The notes: generated by a model from the sequence alone, not told the origin. Positions 1 to 18,336 are shown, counted from the first letter of the stretch. The stretch: DNA of 64,000 nt from Mesorhizobium loti (GCF_013170705.1 NZ_CP033334.1:4751501-4815500); one strand, 5' to 3'. Numbers and translations are program-made.

Positions 1-1154
1 ATGCCGGCACCGACGGTGCGGCCGCCTTCACGGATGGCGAAGCGCAGCTTCTCTTCCATGGCGATCGGCACGATCAGCTCGACATCGACCGTGATGTTGT
101 CGCCAGGCATCACCATCTCGGTGCCGGCCGGCAGCGACACGATGCCGGTCACGTCGGTCGTGCGGAAGTAGAACTGCGGGCGGTAGTTGGTGAAGAACGG
201 CGTGTGACGGCCACCTTCGTCCTTGGTCAGGATGTAGGCTTCGGCCACGAACTTCTTGTGCGGCTTCACCGTGCCCGGCTTGGCCAGAACCTGGCCGCGC
301 TCGACACCTTCACGATCAACGCCGCGCAGCAGCGCGCCGATGTTGTCGCCAGCCTGGCCCTGATCGAGCAGCTTGCGGAACATTTCCACGCCCGTGCAGG
401 TCGTCTTGGTTGTCGGACGGATGCCGATGATCTCGAGTTCCTCGCCAACCTTGACCACGCCGCGCTCGACGCGGCCGGTCACGACCGTGCCGCGGCCCGA
501 GATCGAGAACACGTCCTCGATCGGCATCAGGAACGGCTTGTCGAGCGGACGAACCGGGGTCGGGATGTAGGCGTCGACCTGAGCCATCAGCTCGCGGATC
601 GCGTCCTCGCCGATCGTCTTGTTCGAATCCTCAAGAGCGGCCAGCGCCGAACCCTTGACGATCGGAATGTCGTCGCCGGGGAACTCGTTCTTCGACAGAA
701 GCTCGCGAACCTCGAGCTCGACCAGCTCGAGCAGCTCGGCGTCGTCGACCTGGTCAACCTTGTTCAGGAACACCACGATCGACGGCACGCCGACCTGACG
801 GGCGAGCAGGATGTGCTCGCGGGTCTGCGGCATCGGGCCGTCGGCGGCCGAAACGACCAGGATCGCGCCGTCCATCTGCGCGGCGCCGGTGATCATGTTC
901 TTCACATAGTCGGCGTGGCCGGGGCAGTCGACATGGGCGTAGTGGCGGTTGGCCGTCTCGTATTCGACGTGGGCCGTCGAGATCGTGATGCCGCGCGCCT
1001 TCTCTTCCGGTGCCGCATCGATCTGGTCGTAGCGCTTGTACTCGCCAAAATACTTCGTGATCGCCGCCGTCAGCGACGTCTTGCCATGGTCAACGTGACC
1101 AATCGTGCCGATGTTCACATGAGGCTTAGTGCGCTCGAATTTACCTTTTGCCAT
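1..1154 (-). CDS. tuf: Elongation factor Tu, copy 1 (3' end cut by window)
   Basis: EF-Tu brings aminoacyl-tRNA to the ribosome as a GTP complex. The GTPase motifs are all visible: GHVDHGKT (about residues 19-26), DCPGH (76-80) and NKVD (131-134), followed by the two beta-barrel domains. The start is the ATG reading [10 protein letters not shown] at 1154. The last 22 nt, stop included, lie outside the window, as judged from the complete copy at 24630-25805. It is the last visible gene of the str operon rpsL-rpsG-fusA-tuf, 67 nt after fusA. Only base 411 differs from copy 2 (synonymous Thr codon), and similarity ends right at the start codon. Confidence 0.97.
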   Translation of the reverse strand, partial: MAKGKFERTKPHVNIGTIGHVDHGKTSLTAAITKYFGEYKRYDQIDAAPEEKARGITISTAHVEYETANRHYAHVDCPGHADYVKNMITGAAQMDGAILVVSAADGPMPQTREHILLARQVGVPSIVVFLNKVDQVDDAELLELVELEVRELLSKNEFPGDDIPIVKGSALAALEDSNKTIGEDAIRELMAQVDAYIPTPVRPLDKPFLMPIEDVFSISGRGTVVTGRVERGVVKVGEELEIIGIRPTTKTTCTGVEMFRKLLDQGQAGDNIGALLRGVDREGVERGQVLAKPGTVKPHKKFVAEAYILTKDEGGRHTPFFTNYRPQFYFRTTDVTGIVSLPAGTEMVMPGDNITVDVELIVPIAMEEKLRFAIREGGRTVGAG

Positions 1155-1221
1155 GTGATGTCTCCATTTCCTGCTCGCCCATGCGGGCTTTGAATTGCGT
1201 TACCGCGGCAGCTCTTTCGAG

Positions 1222-3312
1222 TTACGCGTACTTTTTCTGGACTTCCTGGGCGACCGCGGTCGGGACCGGCTCGTAGTGATCAAACTGCATCGTGTAGGCC
1301 GCGCGGCCCTGGCTCATCGAGCGCAGGTTGTCGACGTACTTGAACATGTTGGCGAGCGGCACCATCGCGTTGATGACGACAGCCACGCCACGCGCTTCCT
1401 GGCCCTGGATCTGGCCACGACGGCCGTTCAGGTCGCCGATGACGCTGCCGACGTAGTCTTCCGGCGTCACGACTTCGACCTTCATGATCGGTTCGAGCAG
1501 CTGAACGCCAAGCTTGGGTGCGGCTTCACGGAAGCAGGCGCGGGACGCGATTTCGAAGGCCAGGACCGAGGAGTCGACGTCGTGGTAGGCGCCGTCGATC
1601 AGCGTCGCACGGACGCCGATCATCGGGAAGCCCGCGAACGGACCAGCGCCCATGACGCTCTGGATGCCCTTTTCGACACCCGGAATGTATTCCTTCGGCA
1701 CGGCGCCGCCGACGATCTTGGACTCGAACACGAAGTCTTCGCCCTCTGTATTCGGCTCGAACACGACCTTCACGCGGGCGAACTGGCCGGTACCGCCGGT
1801 CTGCTTCTTGTGGGTGTAGTCCTGCTCGTGCTTGCGGGTGATCGTCTCGCGATAGGCCACCTGCGGAGCGCCGACATTGGCTTCGACCTTGAACTCGCGG
1901 CGCATGCGGTCGACGATGATGTCGAGGTGCAGTTCGCCCATGCCGGAGATGATGGTCTGGCCGCTTTCCTCGTCGGTCTTGACGCGGAAGGACGGGTCCT
2001 CGGCAGCCAGGCGGTGAAGGGCGAGGCCCATCTTTTCCTGGTCGTTCTTGGTCTTCGGCTCGATGGCGATCTGGATGACCGGATCGGGGAATTCCATGCG
2101 CTCGAGGATGACCGGGTGCAGCGGATCGCACAGCGTGTCGCCGGTGGTCGTATCCTTGAGGCCCGCCAGGGCTACGATGTCGCCGGCGAAAGCCTCCTCG
2201 ACGTCGGCGCGCGAATTCGCATGCATCTGCAGCATGCGGCCGATGCGCTCCTTCTTGCCCTTGACGGTGTTGTCGACCGAGATGCCCTTGGTGAGCTTGC
2301 CCGAATAGATGCGGGCAAAGGTCAGCGAACCGACGAACGGGTCGTTCATGATCTTGAAGGCGAGCATCGAGAGCGGCTCGTCGTCGACCGCATGACGCTC
2401 GATCTCGGCGTCGGTCTTGGCATCGACACCCTTGATGGCGGGAACGTCGGCCGGCGACGGCAGGTATTCGACGACGGCGTCGAGCAGCGGCTGCACGCCC
2501 TTGTTCTTGAAGGCCGAGCCGCAGAACATCGGGAAGAACTTGACCGCGATCGTGCCCTTGCGGATCAGCGAACGGATCTCGTCATTCGACGGCATCTTGC
2601 CTTCGAGGTAGTTCTCGAGGGCCGTCTCGTCCATTTCGACGGCGGCTTCGATCATCTTCTCGCGGTATTCCTCGGCGCGGGCCTTGAGGTCGGCCGGGAT
2701 CTCGACGATGTCCCAGGCAGCGCCCAGGGTCTCGTCGCGCCAGACAAGCGCGTTCATGTCGACGAGATCGACAACACCCTTGAACTCGGTCTCGGCGCCG
2801 ATCGGCAGCTGCATGACGACAGCCTGCGCACCGAGGCGCGAACCAATCATCTCGACCGAGCGGTAGAAGTCGGCGCCGATCTTGTCCATCTTGTTACAGA
2901 AGATCATGCGCGGCACGCGGTACTTGTCGGCCTGGCGCCAGACGGTTTCCGTCTGCGGCTCGACACCGGCATTGGCGTCGAGCAGCGCGATGGCGCCGTC
3001 GAGCACGCGCAGCGAACGCTCGACCTCGATGGTGAAGTCAACGTGTCCGGGGGTGTCGATGATGTTGAAGCGACGCATCTTGCCGTCACGGCCCTTCCAG
3101 AAGGTCGTGGTGGCCGCGGACGTGATGGTGATGCCGCGTTCCTGCTCCTGCTCCATCCAGTCCATGGTGGCGGCGCCGTCGTGCACTTCGCCGATCTTGT
3201 GCGACTTGCCCGTGTAATAGAGGACGCGCTCGGTGGTCGTCGTCTTGCCGGCGTCAATATGCGCCATGATACCGAAATTGCGGTAGTCTTCGATTTTGTA
3301 TTCGCGGGCCAT
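1222..3312 (-). CDS. fusA: Elongation factor G
   Basis: EF-G is the ribosomal translocase GTPase, which also acts in ribosome recycling. The protein has 696 residues, normal for the family. The G domain shows AHIDAGKT (about 17-24), DTPGH (86-90) and NKMD (140-143). Domains II-V follow, with the conserved [11 protein letters not shown] stretch of domain IV and the [13 protein letters not shown] region of domain V. It begins [12 protein letters not shown], 29 nt after the rpsG stop, and ends 67 nt before tuf. It is co-transcribed in the str operon, and nothing in it is unusual. Confidence 0.98.
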   Translation of the reverse strand: MAREYKIEDYRNFGIMAHIDAGKTTTTERVLYYTGKSHKIGEVHDGAATMDWMEQEQERGITITSAATTTFWKGRDGKMRRFNIIDTPGHVDFTIEVERSLRVLDGAIALLDANAGVEPQTETVWRQADKYRVPRMIFCNKMDKIGADFYRSVEMIGSRLGAQAVVMQLPIGAETEFKGVVDLVDMNALVWRDETLGAAWDIVEIPADLKARAEEYREKMIEAAVEMDETALENYLEGKMPSNDEIRSLIRKGTIAVKFFPMFCGSAFKNKGVQPLLDAVVEYLPSPADVPAIKGVDAKTDAEIERHAVDDEPLSMLAFKIMNDPFVGSLTFARIYSGKLTKGISVDNTVKGKKERIGRMLQMHANSRADVEEAFAGDIVALAGLKDTTTGDTLCDPLHPVILERMEFPDPVIQIAIEPKTKNDQEKMGLALHRLAAEDPSFRVKTDEESGQTIISGMGELHLDIIVDRMRREFKVEANVGAPQVAYRETITRKHEQDYTHKKQTGGTGQFARVKVVFEPNTEGEDFVFESKIVGGAVPKEYIPGVEKGIQSVMGAGPFAGFPMIGVRATLIDGAYHDVDSSVLAFEIASRACFREAAPKLGVQLLEPIMKVEVVTPEDYVGSVIGDLNGRRGQIQGQEARGVAVVINAMVPLANMFKYVDNLRSMSQGRAAYTMQFDHYEPVPTAVAQEVQKKYA

Positions 3313-3341
3313 CGTAGCTGCCTCTCAGTCCTGTTCGCGCT

Positions 3342-3824
<483 letters not shown>

Positions 3825-3872
3825 TCAATCTCGTAGCCCGACGCGTTGAAGCAGCGCCAGGGCCGGAAAATC

Positions 3873-4244
3873 TTACTTCGGACGCTTCGCGCCGTACTTC
3901 GAACGGCGCTGCTTGCGGTTCTTCACGCCCTGCGTGTCGAGCACGCCGCGGATGATGTGGTAGCGGACGCCCGGAAGATCCTTGACGCGGCCGCCGCGGA
4001 TCATGACCACGGAGTGCTCCTGAAGGTTGTGACCTTCGCCGGGGATGTAACCGATCACCTCAAAACCATTGGTCAGGCGGATCTTGGCCACCTTGCGCAG
4101 CGCCGAGTTCGGCTTCTTCGGCGTCGTCGTGTAGACGCGCGTGCAGACGCCCCGCTTCTGCGGGTTCTGCTGCATGGCCGGGACCTTGTTGCGCTTCACC
4201 GGCGCAATGCGCGGCTTGCGGATCAGCTGGTTGACGGTAGGCAT
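3873..4244 (-). CDS. rpsL: 30S ribosomal protein S12
   Basis: S12 sits at the decoding centre and affects translational accuracy. The start is the ATG reading [12 protein letters not shown] at 4244, giving the standard 123 residues; an in-frame extension to 4388 has no family support. The loop [14 protein letters not shown] carries lysine at the classical streptomycin position (about K43), and [10 protein letters not shown] carries the second one (about K88), so both are wild type. It is the first gene of the str operon, and the promoter must lie in 4245-4736. Confidence 0.97.
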   Translation of the reverse strand: MPTVNQLIRKPRIAPVKRNKVPAMQQNPQKRGVCTRVYTTTPKKPNSALRKVAKIRLTNGFEVIGYIPGEGHNLQEHSVVMIRGGRVKDLPGVRYHIIRGVLDTQGVKNRKQRRSKYGAKRPK

Positions 4245-4736
4245 TAAACCCTCTTGTCTCTCAATTCCGTGTCTCGCCCGGTCAGGGCCGCTCAAAGCGT
4301 CATTTCCATACGCAAATTCGGGCCACAAACCGCGCCTCGCGGTCTTGCCCGAACAAATGGCAGAGGAAGCGGAAGCCGCTTCATGCACGCCGGAAATGTC
4401 TTTTCGCTCGTAAAACGAACCCTGTTTGAGGCAAACTCCAAAGCGTGTCGCTTCGGAAAGGAGAGCCTCACATCGGTTCTGACTGGGCGGCTTCTACTCG
4501 CAAGCCCGCGAAGCGTCAACCCCGCAACGGCAAATATTGCATTGAAGCCCTGGCTTGGCAGCCATGCGAAAACCGCATGTAATTTTCTTTCGCCAATTTG
4601 CAAGGACGAGGAAGAAAGTGCCAAGCCTTTGCCAAAGGGAATGGCTTTTGGCTTTTGCGCGACCCCGCTTCATGCGAAAAGCCGCCTGAGCAACTCAAAA
4701 TCCCCTCGCCTGCCCTTTGCCAGGAGGAATCAGTCC
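4245..4736. other. Divergent intergenic region upstream of rpsL
   Basis: This 492-nt stretch separates rpsL (minus) from the small gene at 4737 (plus) and must hold the str-operon promoter. In-frame extensions of both neighbours run into it, but none has a credible ribosome site or family match. An imperfect repeat of AAGCC/GGCTT elements with TTTGGC motifs lies around 4620-4660. No confident -35/-10 pair could be assigned. Confidence 0.4.
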
Positions 4737-5018
4737 GTGAACGATAACGAAGAACGGCCGGTCACCATCATTACCGGCCGGGTGTGGAAGCGCAAAGGCG
4801 GCAAAGCGGAAGGCGTGCACATCATGCTGGTCGCTCCCGATGACGATTCGGCGGTGCGCCGCGCTCTCGAATCGCTTGCCGCGGAAGGTTACGCGGAGGC
4901 CGAGCTCGACCAGATCGGCGACATGGAAGGCGTGCCCGATGACGAGCCGCATCTGTCGGCCTACCAGGGCGCGCTTGAAGGCGAAGTTTCGATCGTCACC
5001 TTCGACGCGCCGATCTGA
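4737..5018 (+). CDS. Conserved small hypothetical protein (93 aa)
   Basis: Function not recognised. The GTG start at 4737 is chosen because AGGAGG lies 9 nt upstream (4722-4727). The product is a soluble, strongly acidic 93-residue protein with no signal peptide or membrane segment. Its middle part (about residues 20-60) reads like an alpha/beta domain, with VHIMLVAPDDDSAVRRALESL followed by EGYAEAELDQIG. It stands alone, divergent from rpsL, and 111 nt before the sugar dehydrogenase-like gene. A much longer in-frame ORF from 4254 exists but has no initiation signal. Confidence 0.7.
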   Translation: MNDNEERPVTIITGRVWKRKGGKAEGVHIMLVAPDDDSAVRRALESLAAEGYAEAELDQIGDMEGVPDDEPHLSAYQGALEGEVSIVTFDAPI

Positions 5019-5129
5019 GAATCAGGCGCGGACGCGGCTGAGTCGGCCGGACCGATTCTCCATCCACTGCAACTTGCCCAGCTGTCGCTCACGCCTGGAA
5101 AAATCTGCCCTTCCCATTCTGGAGCCCCC

Positions 5130-6065
5130 ATGTCCTCGAACAGCAATCCCATCAAGATAGGCATCGTCGGTGTCGGCAAGATCGTGCGCGACCAGCACCT
5201 GCCGGCCCTGGCGAAGGACGAGAACTATCGTCTCGCCGCCGCGGCAAGCCGGCACGGCAAGGTCGACGGCGTGCCGAATTTTCCCACCATCGAGGCGATG
5301 CTCGACGCGGTACCGGAACTCCACGCCATCTCGCTCTGCATGCCACCGCAATTCCGTTACGATGCCGCGCGCACCGCGATCGAGGCGAAGAAGCATGTCT
5401 TCCTGGAAAAGCCGCCTGGCGCCACGGTCAGCGAGGTCGAGGACCTGAAGGCACTGGCGGCAGAGAACAGCGTCTCATTGTTCGCCAGCTGGCATTCACG
5501 CTATGCGCCGGCGGTTGAGGCCGCGCGCACCTTCCTCGGTTCGACCAGGATCAGGTCGGCCGCTATCAACTGGAAGGAAGATGTGCGCCGCTGGCATCCG
5601 AACCAGGAGTGGATCTGGCAGCCCGGCGGCTTTGGTGTCTTCGATCCCGGTATCAACGCGCTGTCGATCGCGACCTACATCCTGCCGGCAATGTTCATCA
5701 GCTCTGCGGTTCTCGATTTCCCCGAAAACCGTGCGGCCCCGGTCGCGGCGCAAGTGACCTTCCGCACCTCGAGTGGATTGCCGGTGACGATGGACCTCGA
5801 CTGGCTCCAAACAGGTCCACAAAGCTGGGACATCCTGGCCGATACCGACAAGGGCGCCATGGTGCTTTCGGGTGGTGGTTCCAAGCTCATCGTCGATGGC
5901 CATGTCGTGCATGATGAACCGGAAGCAGAGTACCCGATGCTCTACAAGCGCTTCGCCGAAATCGTGCGCGCGGGTATCTCCGACGTCGATCTCGCACCGC
6001 TGCAACATGTCGCCGACGCGTTCATGCTCGGCAAACGCAATGTGGTCGCGGCGTTTTTCGACTAG
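5130..6065 (+). CDS. Gfo/Idh/MocA oxidoreductase, probable D-galactose/L-arabinose 1-dehydrogenase
   Basis: This is an NAD(P)-dependent sugar dehydrogenase of 311 residues. A Rossmann fold opens the protein (GIVGVGKIVRDQHLPAL, about residues 11-27), followed by the family EKPPG motif (about 94-98). The block WKEDVRRWHPNQEWIW and then FDPGINALSI closely resembles my recollection of the Azospirillum L-arabinose 1-dehydrogenase. The expected reaction oxidises the anomeric carbon of galactose or arabinose to a lactone in the non-phosphorylated pathway. It is monocistronic and ends in a strong hairpin (6078-6106). Which aldose is used cannot be told from sequence. Confidence 0.82.
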   Translation: MSSNSNPIKIGIVGVGKIVRDQHLPALAKDENYRLAAAASRHGKVDGVPNFPTIEAMLDAVPELHAISLCMPPQFRYDAARTAIEAKKHVFLEKPPGATVSEVEDLKALAAENSVSLFASWHSRYAPAVEAARTFLGSTRIRSAAINWKEDVRRWHPNQEWIWQPGGFGVFDPGINALSIATYILPAMFISSAVLDFPENRAAPVAAQVTFRTSSGLPVTMDLDWLQTGPQSWDILADTDKGAMVLSGGGSKLIVDGHVVHDEPEAEYPMLYKRFAEIVRAGISDVDLAPLQHVADAFMLGKRNVVAAFFD

Positions 6066-6077
6066 GCGGCGACAACG

Positions 6078-6106
6078 GAACGCCGCACCGCCTTCGTGCG
6101 GCGTTC
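6078..6106. terminator. Hairpin after the sugar dehydrogenase gene
   Basis: An 11-bp perfect stem GAACGCCGCAC/GTGCGGCGTTC with a 7-nt loop lies 12 nt after the stop codon at 6065. There is no T-run, so it may act as a transcript-stabilising end or a weak terminator. The convergent minus-strand gene ends at 6151. Confidence 0.55.
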
Positions 6107-6150
6107 ACGGCTGAAGCAGTGGCGTGATCACTCTCAGGGGATTGGCTGTG

Positions 6151-6549
6151 TCAATCCTTGATCCGGCAGCCAGCGCGCTTCACCATGTCGGCGACAATCA
6201 ACGGCGTTGCCGGCGTTTCGGACCAGTTGCTCCGGCTGGGCGCGCCCGTCTCAAGGGCGGCGCGCACGCTCCCGGTATCCAGCCGGAGCGCGGTCTTGCA
6301 AGAGACCATATGCGAGCCGCCGATCGTATCGACGATCACACCGGCCGCTTCCCCGACCCCGGCGACATAAGCAACCAATGTCTGCTTCGCTATCGGGCTC
6401 GAGTCGACCCTGGCAATCATCTCCATGACCTGTGCGACAGAGACCTGCCCCATCGCGGTGGACGGAAGGGCAACGGCGGCAACGGGCAGTGCGAACGCCA
6501 CCGTGGCGCCAATAGCCGCCACGGGAATCTGGTGTACGAAGGAACGCAT
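6151..6549 (-). CDS. Secreted hypothetical protein, Rap1a/Tai-like
   Basis: This is a 132-residue exported protein. An N-terminal hydrophobic segment (about residues 8-33) ends in a plausible signal peptidase site near ALPSTAMG. The mature part has VAYVAGVGEAA, a mid-domain Cys (SCKTALRLD) and a C-terminal Cys (VKRAGCRIKD). This pattern recalls the Rap1a/Tai fold found in periplasmic proteins and some immunity proteins, a family suggestion only. AGGAG lies 6 nt before the ATG. No type VI effector lies nearby, so an immunity role has no support. Confidence 0.65.
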   Translation of the reverse strand: MRSFVHQIPVAAIGATVAFALPVAAVALPSTAMGQVSVAQVMEMIARVDSSPIAKQTLVAYVAGVGEAAGVIVDTIGGSHMVSCKTALRLDTGSVRAALETGAPSRSNWSETPATPLIVADMVKRAGCRIKD

Positions 6550-6605
6550 TGAATTCTCCTGTCTGGAATGTCATCTTGACAGAGCGCATCATGACGCATA
6601 AATTT

Positions 6606-6624
6606 ATTATTGTAAAACGATAAT
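6606..6624. promoter_or_regulatory. Inverted repeat upstream of the DUF2975/HTH pair
   Basis: The sequence ATTATTG-TAAAA-CGATAAT is an inverted repeat with 6 of 7 matched positions, in a very AT-rich island 26 nt before the start of the DUF2975 gene. The location fits an operator for the small HTH regulator encoded just downstream. This is inference from position and symmetry. Confidence 0.4.
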
Positions 6625-6649
6625 TGTTTTCTATTTTGCGAGACCTATC

Positions 6650-7228
6650 ATGACCGACTTTACCGTGACGGTTCCAGCCTCCGACCCCAACCGCCTAGCG
6701 AGGTTGAACCGCATCCGGCTTTTCAGCCTCGCCCTGGCGAGAGGCTGTATTCTTCTGGCGGCGCTTCTGGCGGCCGGGCTTGTCTTCTATTGGTTTTCAG
6801 CATCCCCCAGTTCTATCGCGGCGGACGCGCTGATGCCGCCGGAATGGCTGGCAGGTCTGGGTATGGGGAGACGAGCCGCGGGATTTGCGATCTCATTCGT
6901 GCCCCTCGCATGCCTGATCGTGGCGCTGATGTCCGCAAGGCGCTGCTTTGGTGCGTTCGCGGCCGGAAATTTCTTTGGCCGGGATGCGGTGAAGGGCCTG
7001 CGGGACTTTGCCCTGGGCCTGCTCGCATCCGCGTTGCTGAAGCCATTTTCGGCGGCGGCGCTGTCTGTCCTTCTGAGTTCAGACGCACCCGCGGGCCAGC
7101 ATCGCCTGACCCTTGGCTTTGGCAGCGACACGATACTGGCGCTGTTGGCGGCCGGCATAATCGCCGTCATCGCCTGGGTGCTGGCCGAGGCGGCGGCCCT
7201 TGCCGACGAAAACGCGCAGTTCATCTGA
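6650..7228 (+). CDS. DUF2975-type integral membrane protein
   Basis: This 192-residue protein has four predicted membrane segments (about residues 27-50, 75-95, 120-142 and 160-185). The spacing and the central ARRCFGAFAAGNFFGRDAVKGLRDFA loop fit DUF2975 proteins. Such proteins are usually encoded beside a small Cro/CI-like HTH regulator of the YozG type, and that is exactly what follows 10 nt downstream. The biochemical role of the family is not known; membrane signalling to the partner regulator is a guess. An AT-rich inverted repeat precedes the gene. Confidence 0.75.
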   Translation: MTDFTVTVPASDPNRLARLNRIRLFSLALARGCILLAALLAAGLVFYWFSASPSSIAADALMPPEWLAGLGMGRRAAGFAISFVPLACLIVALMSARRCFGAFAAGNFFGRDAVKGLRDFALGLLASALLKPFSAAALSVLLSSDAPAGQHRLTLGFGSDTILALLAAGIIAVIAWVLAEAAALADENAQFI

Positions 7229-7238
7229 GGAACCGTTC

Positions 7239-7451
7239 ATGCCCATAAGGGTCAGGCTCAACGTCGTCCTAGCCGAACGCAATGTGAAGTCCAAGGATCT
7301 GGCCGAGCATGTCGGCATCACCGAGGCCAATCTCTCCCTGTTGAAGCAGGGAAAGGTCAAGGGCATCCGCTTCGACACGTTGGAGCGTATCTGCGAATAT
7401 CTCGACTGCGAGCCAGGCGATCTGCTGCGGTTCGAGAAACCATCCGAATAA
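7239..7451 (+). CDS. Small HTH transcriptional regulator (YozG/Cro-CI type)
   Basis: This is a 70-residue DNA-binding protein consisting almost entirely of one helix-turn-helix domain: KSKDLAEHVGITEANLSLLKQG forms the HTH, followed by the family signature FDTLERICEYLDCEPGDLL. The start at 7239 is preferred over an upstream ATG at 7200 inside the previous gene because GAGG lies just before it and the domain begins here. It forms an operon with the DUF2975 gene (10-nt gap) and probably controls that pair. A bidirectional hairpin region ends the transcript. Confidence 0.85.
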   Translation: MPIRVRLNVVLAERNVKSKDLAEHVGITEANLSLLKQGKVKGIRFDTLERICEYLDCEPGDLLRFEKPSE

Positions 7452-7457
7452 AGCAAC

Positions 7458-7487
7458 AAAAAAGCCGCCGGGTTACCCCGACGGCCT
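7458..7487 (-). terminator. Intrinsic terminator of rpoBC operon
   Basis: Read on the minus strand, stem GCCGTCGGG / CCCGGCGGC with loop GTAA is followed by six T. It is the second of two hairpins downstream of rpoC (stop at 7597). Confidence 0.75.
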
Positions 7488-7503
7488 CGTTGCCTGAGAT
7501 TTC

Positions 7504-7542
7504 AAGGCGGCCGTTTCACCGAAACGACCGCCTTATATTTTT
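7504..7542 (+). terminator. Hairpin between HTH gene and rpoC
   Basis: The stem AAGGCGG.CGTTTC / GAAACG.CCGCCTT is followed on the plus strand by a T-rich run (7535-7542), so it can end the HTH transcript. It is also the first hairpin met by transcripts leaving rpoC. Confidence 0.65.
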
Positions 7543-7596
7543 ATTCTGACGCAGTTCCAGAAGAACGGTTTCTCCCGGATTGCGTTGCCGCCGCGC

Positions 7597-11793
<4,197 letters not shown>

Positions 11794-11922
11794 GCCGTTC
11801 TCCTTTTCGGGGTCCTCGAAAACCCCTTGCATCTAGTCGCGGGCCAAACGCCCGCCGCCTTTGTCGGCCACTGGCCGACGAATTGGTTGGCGCGCCACAA
11901 CTTCATGCGGCGCGCCGTAGCC

Positions 11923-16059
<4,137 letters not shown>

Positions 16060-16309
16060 CGTCGCTCCTTAGCTCTAAACTCGGGACGGACCTCGCCGCG
16101 GTCCGCCTTGCATACCGAGCCGCCTGGGCGGCGGCTCTCTGTCTGTTCTCCGTTCGCCTTTCGGCGGCCGGCTAAAACGGGAGAAAACCCGTTTCCTGAA
16201 GGCCGGTCGCGGCCCTCAGGAAAGAGGTTCTCGTACATCTCGCGCTACGCGTCCTCCCTCCAGGCGAAGGGAGTGGCGGACGGCGCGAGGCCGCCCGCCG
16301 CTTTTACGC
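16060..16309 (-). promoter_or_regulatory. rplL-rpoB spacer with hairpins
   Basis: The 250-nt spacer holds several inverted repeats, such as AAACGGG..CCCGTTT near 16175-16193 and CCTGA..TCAGG near 16196-16221. No ORF is credible. In enterobacteria the corresponding spacer carries an attenuator and an RNase III site; a similar role here is inference from position only. Confidence 0.4.
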
Positions 16310-16687
16310 TTACTTCAGGTCGACCTTGGCGCCGGCTGCTTCCAGCTGGGCCTTGAACTTGTCGGCGTCAGCCTTGGAAACGCCTTCCTTGACCGGCTTC
16401 GGAGCCGCTTCGACCAGGTCCTTGGCTTCCTTGAGGCCAAGACCGGTGATGGCGCGGACTTCCTTGATGACGTTGATCTTCTGAGCGCCAGCGTCGGTGA
16501 GGACGACGTCGAATTCCGTCTTTTCCTCGGCCGGAGCAGCAGCAGCGGCAGCGCCGCCGGCAGCGGCAACCGCCACCGGAGCAGCAGCCGAAACGCCCCA
16601 CTTTTCTTCCAGAAGCTTCGACAGCTCGGCCGCCTCGAGGACGGTCAGCTTCGAAAGGTCGTCTACGATCTTTGCGAGATCAGCCAT
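16310..16687 (-). CDS. rplL: 50S ribosomal protein L7/L12
   Basis: This is the stalk protein that recruits and stimulates translational GTPases. It has 125 residues: an N-terminal dimerisation domain ([22 protein letters not shown]), an Ala/Gly-rich hinge (about 36-55), and a C-terminal domain with [20 protein letters not shown] and [20 protein letters not shown]. It lies 54 nt after rplJ in the same transcription unit. Confidence 0.98.
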   Translation of the reverse strand: MADLAKIVDDLSKLTVLEAAELSKLLEEKWGVSAAAPVAVAAAGGAAAAAAPAEEKTEFDVVLTDAGAQKINVIKEVRAITGLGLKEAKDLVEAAPKPVKEGVSKADADKFKAQLEAAGAKVDLK

Positions 16688-16741
16688 TGTTGTATTCCTT
16701 CGTTAGGTTCGAACGTGTGTTTTTGATAGCGAGGAACGGCC

Positions 16742-17260
16742 TCATGCCGCCTCGTCCTTCCGGGCGTAAGCGCCGATGACGCGCGCGACCGAGGCCGCTG
16801 GCGCATTGACGATCTGGGCGATCCGGGTTGCCGGCGTGGCGATCATGCCAACCAGTCGGGCGCGCAGCTCATCGAGCGACGGAAGTGTGGCGAGTGCCTT
16901 CACACCGTCGGCGTTGAGCGAGGTGGTGCCCATCGCGCCGCCGAGAATGACAAGCTTGTCATTTCCCTTGGCGAAATCGGACGCGACCTTCGGCGCCGCA
17001 ATCGGATCCTCCGAATAAGCAATCAGCGTCTGTCCCTTGAACAGATCGATGATCGATGCGGAGTCCGTGCCCTGAAGAGCGATTTTGGCGAGACGGTTCT
17101 TCGCGACTTTAACGGTGCCACCGGCAGCGCGCATTTTCGACCGAAGGTCGTTCATTTGCGCGACGGTGATACCGGCATAGTGGGCCACGACGACTGAACC
17201 TGCGTTTCCGAACGCTTCGTTCAGGCCCGTGACGAGTTCGCGTTTTTCCGCTCTGTCCAC
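16742..17260 (-). CDS. rplJ: 50S ribosomal protein L10
   Basis: L10 is the stalk base protein that binds 23S rRNA and multimers of L7/L12. It has 172 residues, beginning [17 protein letters not shown], with the conserved [17 protein letters not shown] and [12 protein letters not shown] segments. A 373-nt untranslated interval precedes it, the usual site for autogenous L10 control. It is followed closely by rplL. Confidence 0.97.
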   Translation of the reverse strand: MDRAEKRELVTGLNEAFGNAGSVVVAHYAGITVAQMNDLRSKMRAAGGTVKVAKNRLAKIALQGTDSASIIDLFKGQTLIAYSEDPIAAPKVASDFAKGNDKLVILGGAMGTTSLNADGVKALATLPSLDELRARLVGMIATPATRIAQIVNAPAASVARVIGAYARKDEAA

Positions 17261-17633
17261 TGCCTATCTCCAGTTGACCCCTGCCCTGTTTCGAGGACAG
17301 GCGTCGGGTTGCCTTTTGCCGGCCGGGCCATCCAGTAACGGATCTCCCGAACGACGCTCGAGGATCCTGCCCCCTTTCGCCACACCGGCGGCAAGCCGAC
17401 GATGCGCAGACAAAAGGCAAACACGGTTCGAACCTTTCATTGGAGCACTTGCTCCTTTGTCGGGTCTTCACCCGTCTCATGCAGGCCCACATGAATTAAG
17501 GCTTTTGGGCCGCCTGCAATCTCGGACAGGATGTCCGGAAGCCTTTCGACTTCCGGCACCGGGCCCAGGATAAATCCGGGGCCCGGAATTCAGTCTCGGA
17601 TCGGCCTTTCAGCGGCCGATCCAAATTGTCTAA
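17261..17633 (-). promoter_or_regulatory. rplA-rplJ intergenic leader, candidate L10 control region
   Basis: This 373-nt interval carries strong inverted repeats. One is GGATCGGCC/GGCCGATCC (17597-17622) just after rplA; others are a CCGGAAG/CTTCCGG stem-loop (about 17535-17560) and GGGCCC elements. Only shadow ORFs are present. Its length and position fit an L10(L12)4-binding leader and an internal promoter for rplJL-rpoBC. A match to a known leader family was not established. Confidence 0.5.
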
Positions 17634-18332
17634 TCAGGACGCAGCGAGCGTCGCGACGTCGAGCTTGAGGCCCGGGCCCATCGTCGAGGTGACCGACACC
17701 TTCTTGACGTAGTTGCCCTTGGCGCCAGCCGGCTTTGCCTTGGTCACCGCATCGGCGAAAGCGCGGATGTTCTCTTCGAGCGCCTTGACGTCGAACGAGA
17801 CCTTGCCGACGCCGGCATGAACGATGCCGGCCTTCTCGACACGGAACTCGACCGCGCCGCCCTTCGATGCCTTGACGGCGGCGGCGACGTCGGTGGTGAC
17901 GGTGCCGACCTTCGGGTTCGGCATCATGCCGCGCGGGCCGAGCACCTTGCCGAGACGGCCGACCAGCGGCATCATGTCCGGCGTGGCGATGCAGCGATCG
18001 AAATCGATCGTGCCCTTCTGGACGATGTCGACCAGGTCTTCCGCGCCGACGATGTCGGCGCCGGCGGCCTTGGCTTCCTCTGCCTTGTCGCCACGGGCGA
18101 ACACGGCGACACGAACCGAGCGACCGGTGCCGTTCGGCAGATTGACCACGCCGCGGACCATCTGGTCGGCATGGCGCGGGTCGACGCCGAGATTCATGGC
18201 GACTTCGACGGTCTCGTCGAACTTGACCGAGGAACGGTCCTTGAGCAGCTTCAGCGCTTCACCCAGGGCATAAGCCTTGTTGGGATCAATGCCTTCGCGG
18301 GTCTTCGATACACGCTTTGCAATCTTTGCCAT
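17634..18332 (-). CDS. rplA: 50S ribosomal protein L1
   Basis: L1 binds 23S rRNA at the mobile L1 stalk and helps release deacylated tRNA from the E site. It has 232 residues beginning [16 protein letters not shown]. The signature [18 protein letters not shown] lies about residues 123-140. It starts only 4 nt after the rplK stop, so the two are translationally coupled. Confidence 0.98.
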   Translation of the reverse strand: MAKIAKRVSKTREGIDPNKAYALGEALKLLKDRSSVKFDETVEVAMNLGVDPRHADQMVRGVVNLPNGTGRSVRVAVFARGDKAEEAKAAGADIVGAEDLVDIVQKGTIDFDRCIATPDMMPLVGRLGKVLGPRGMMPNPKVGTVTTDVAAAVKASKGGAVEFRVEKAGIVHAGVGKVSFDVKALEENIRAFADAVTKAKPAGAKGNYVKKVSVTSTMGPGLKLDVATLAAS

Positions 18333-18336
18333 GATC

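Noticed and set aside
204..1193. 329-aa plus-strand ORF opposite tuf, repeated opposite copy 2
   Set aside because: Antisense shadow of a highly biased gene; the same frame appears opposite both tuf copies and has no homology or start signal.
6151..6549. Type VI secretion immunity protein
   Set aside because: The Rap1a-like pattern is weak and no effector or secretion gene is near.
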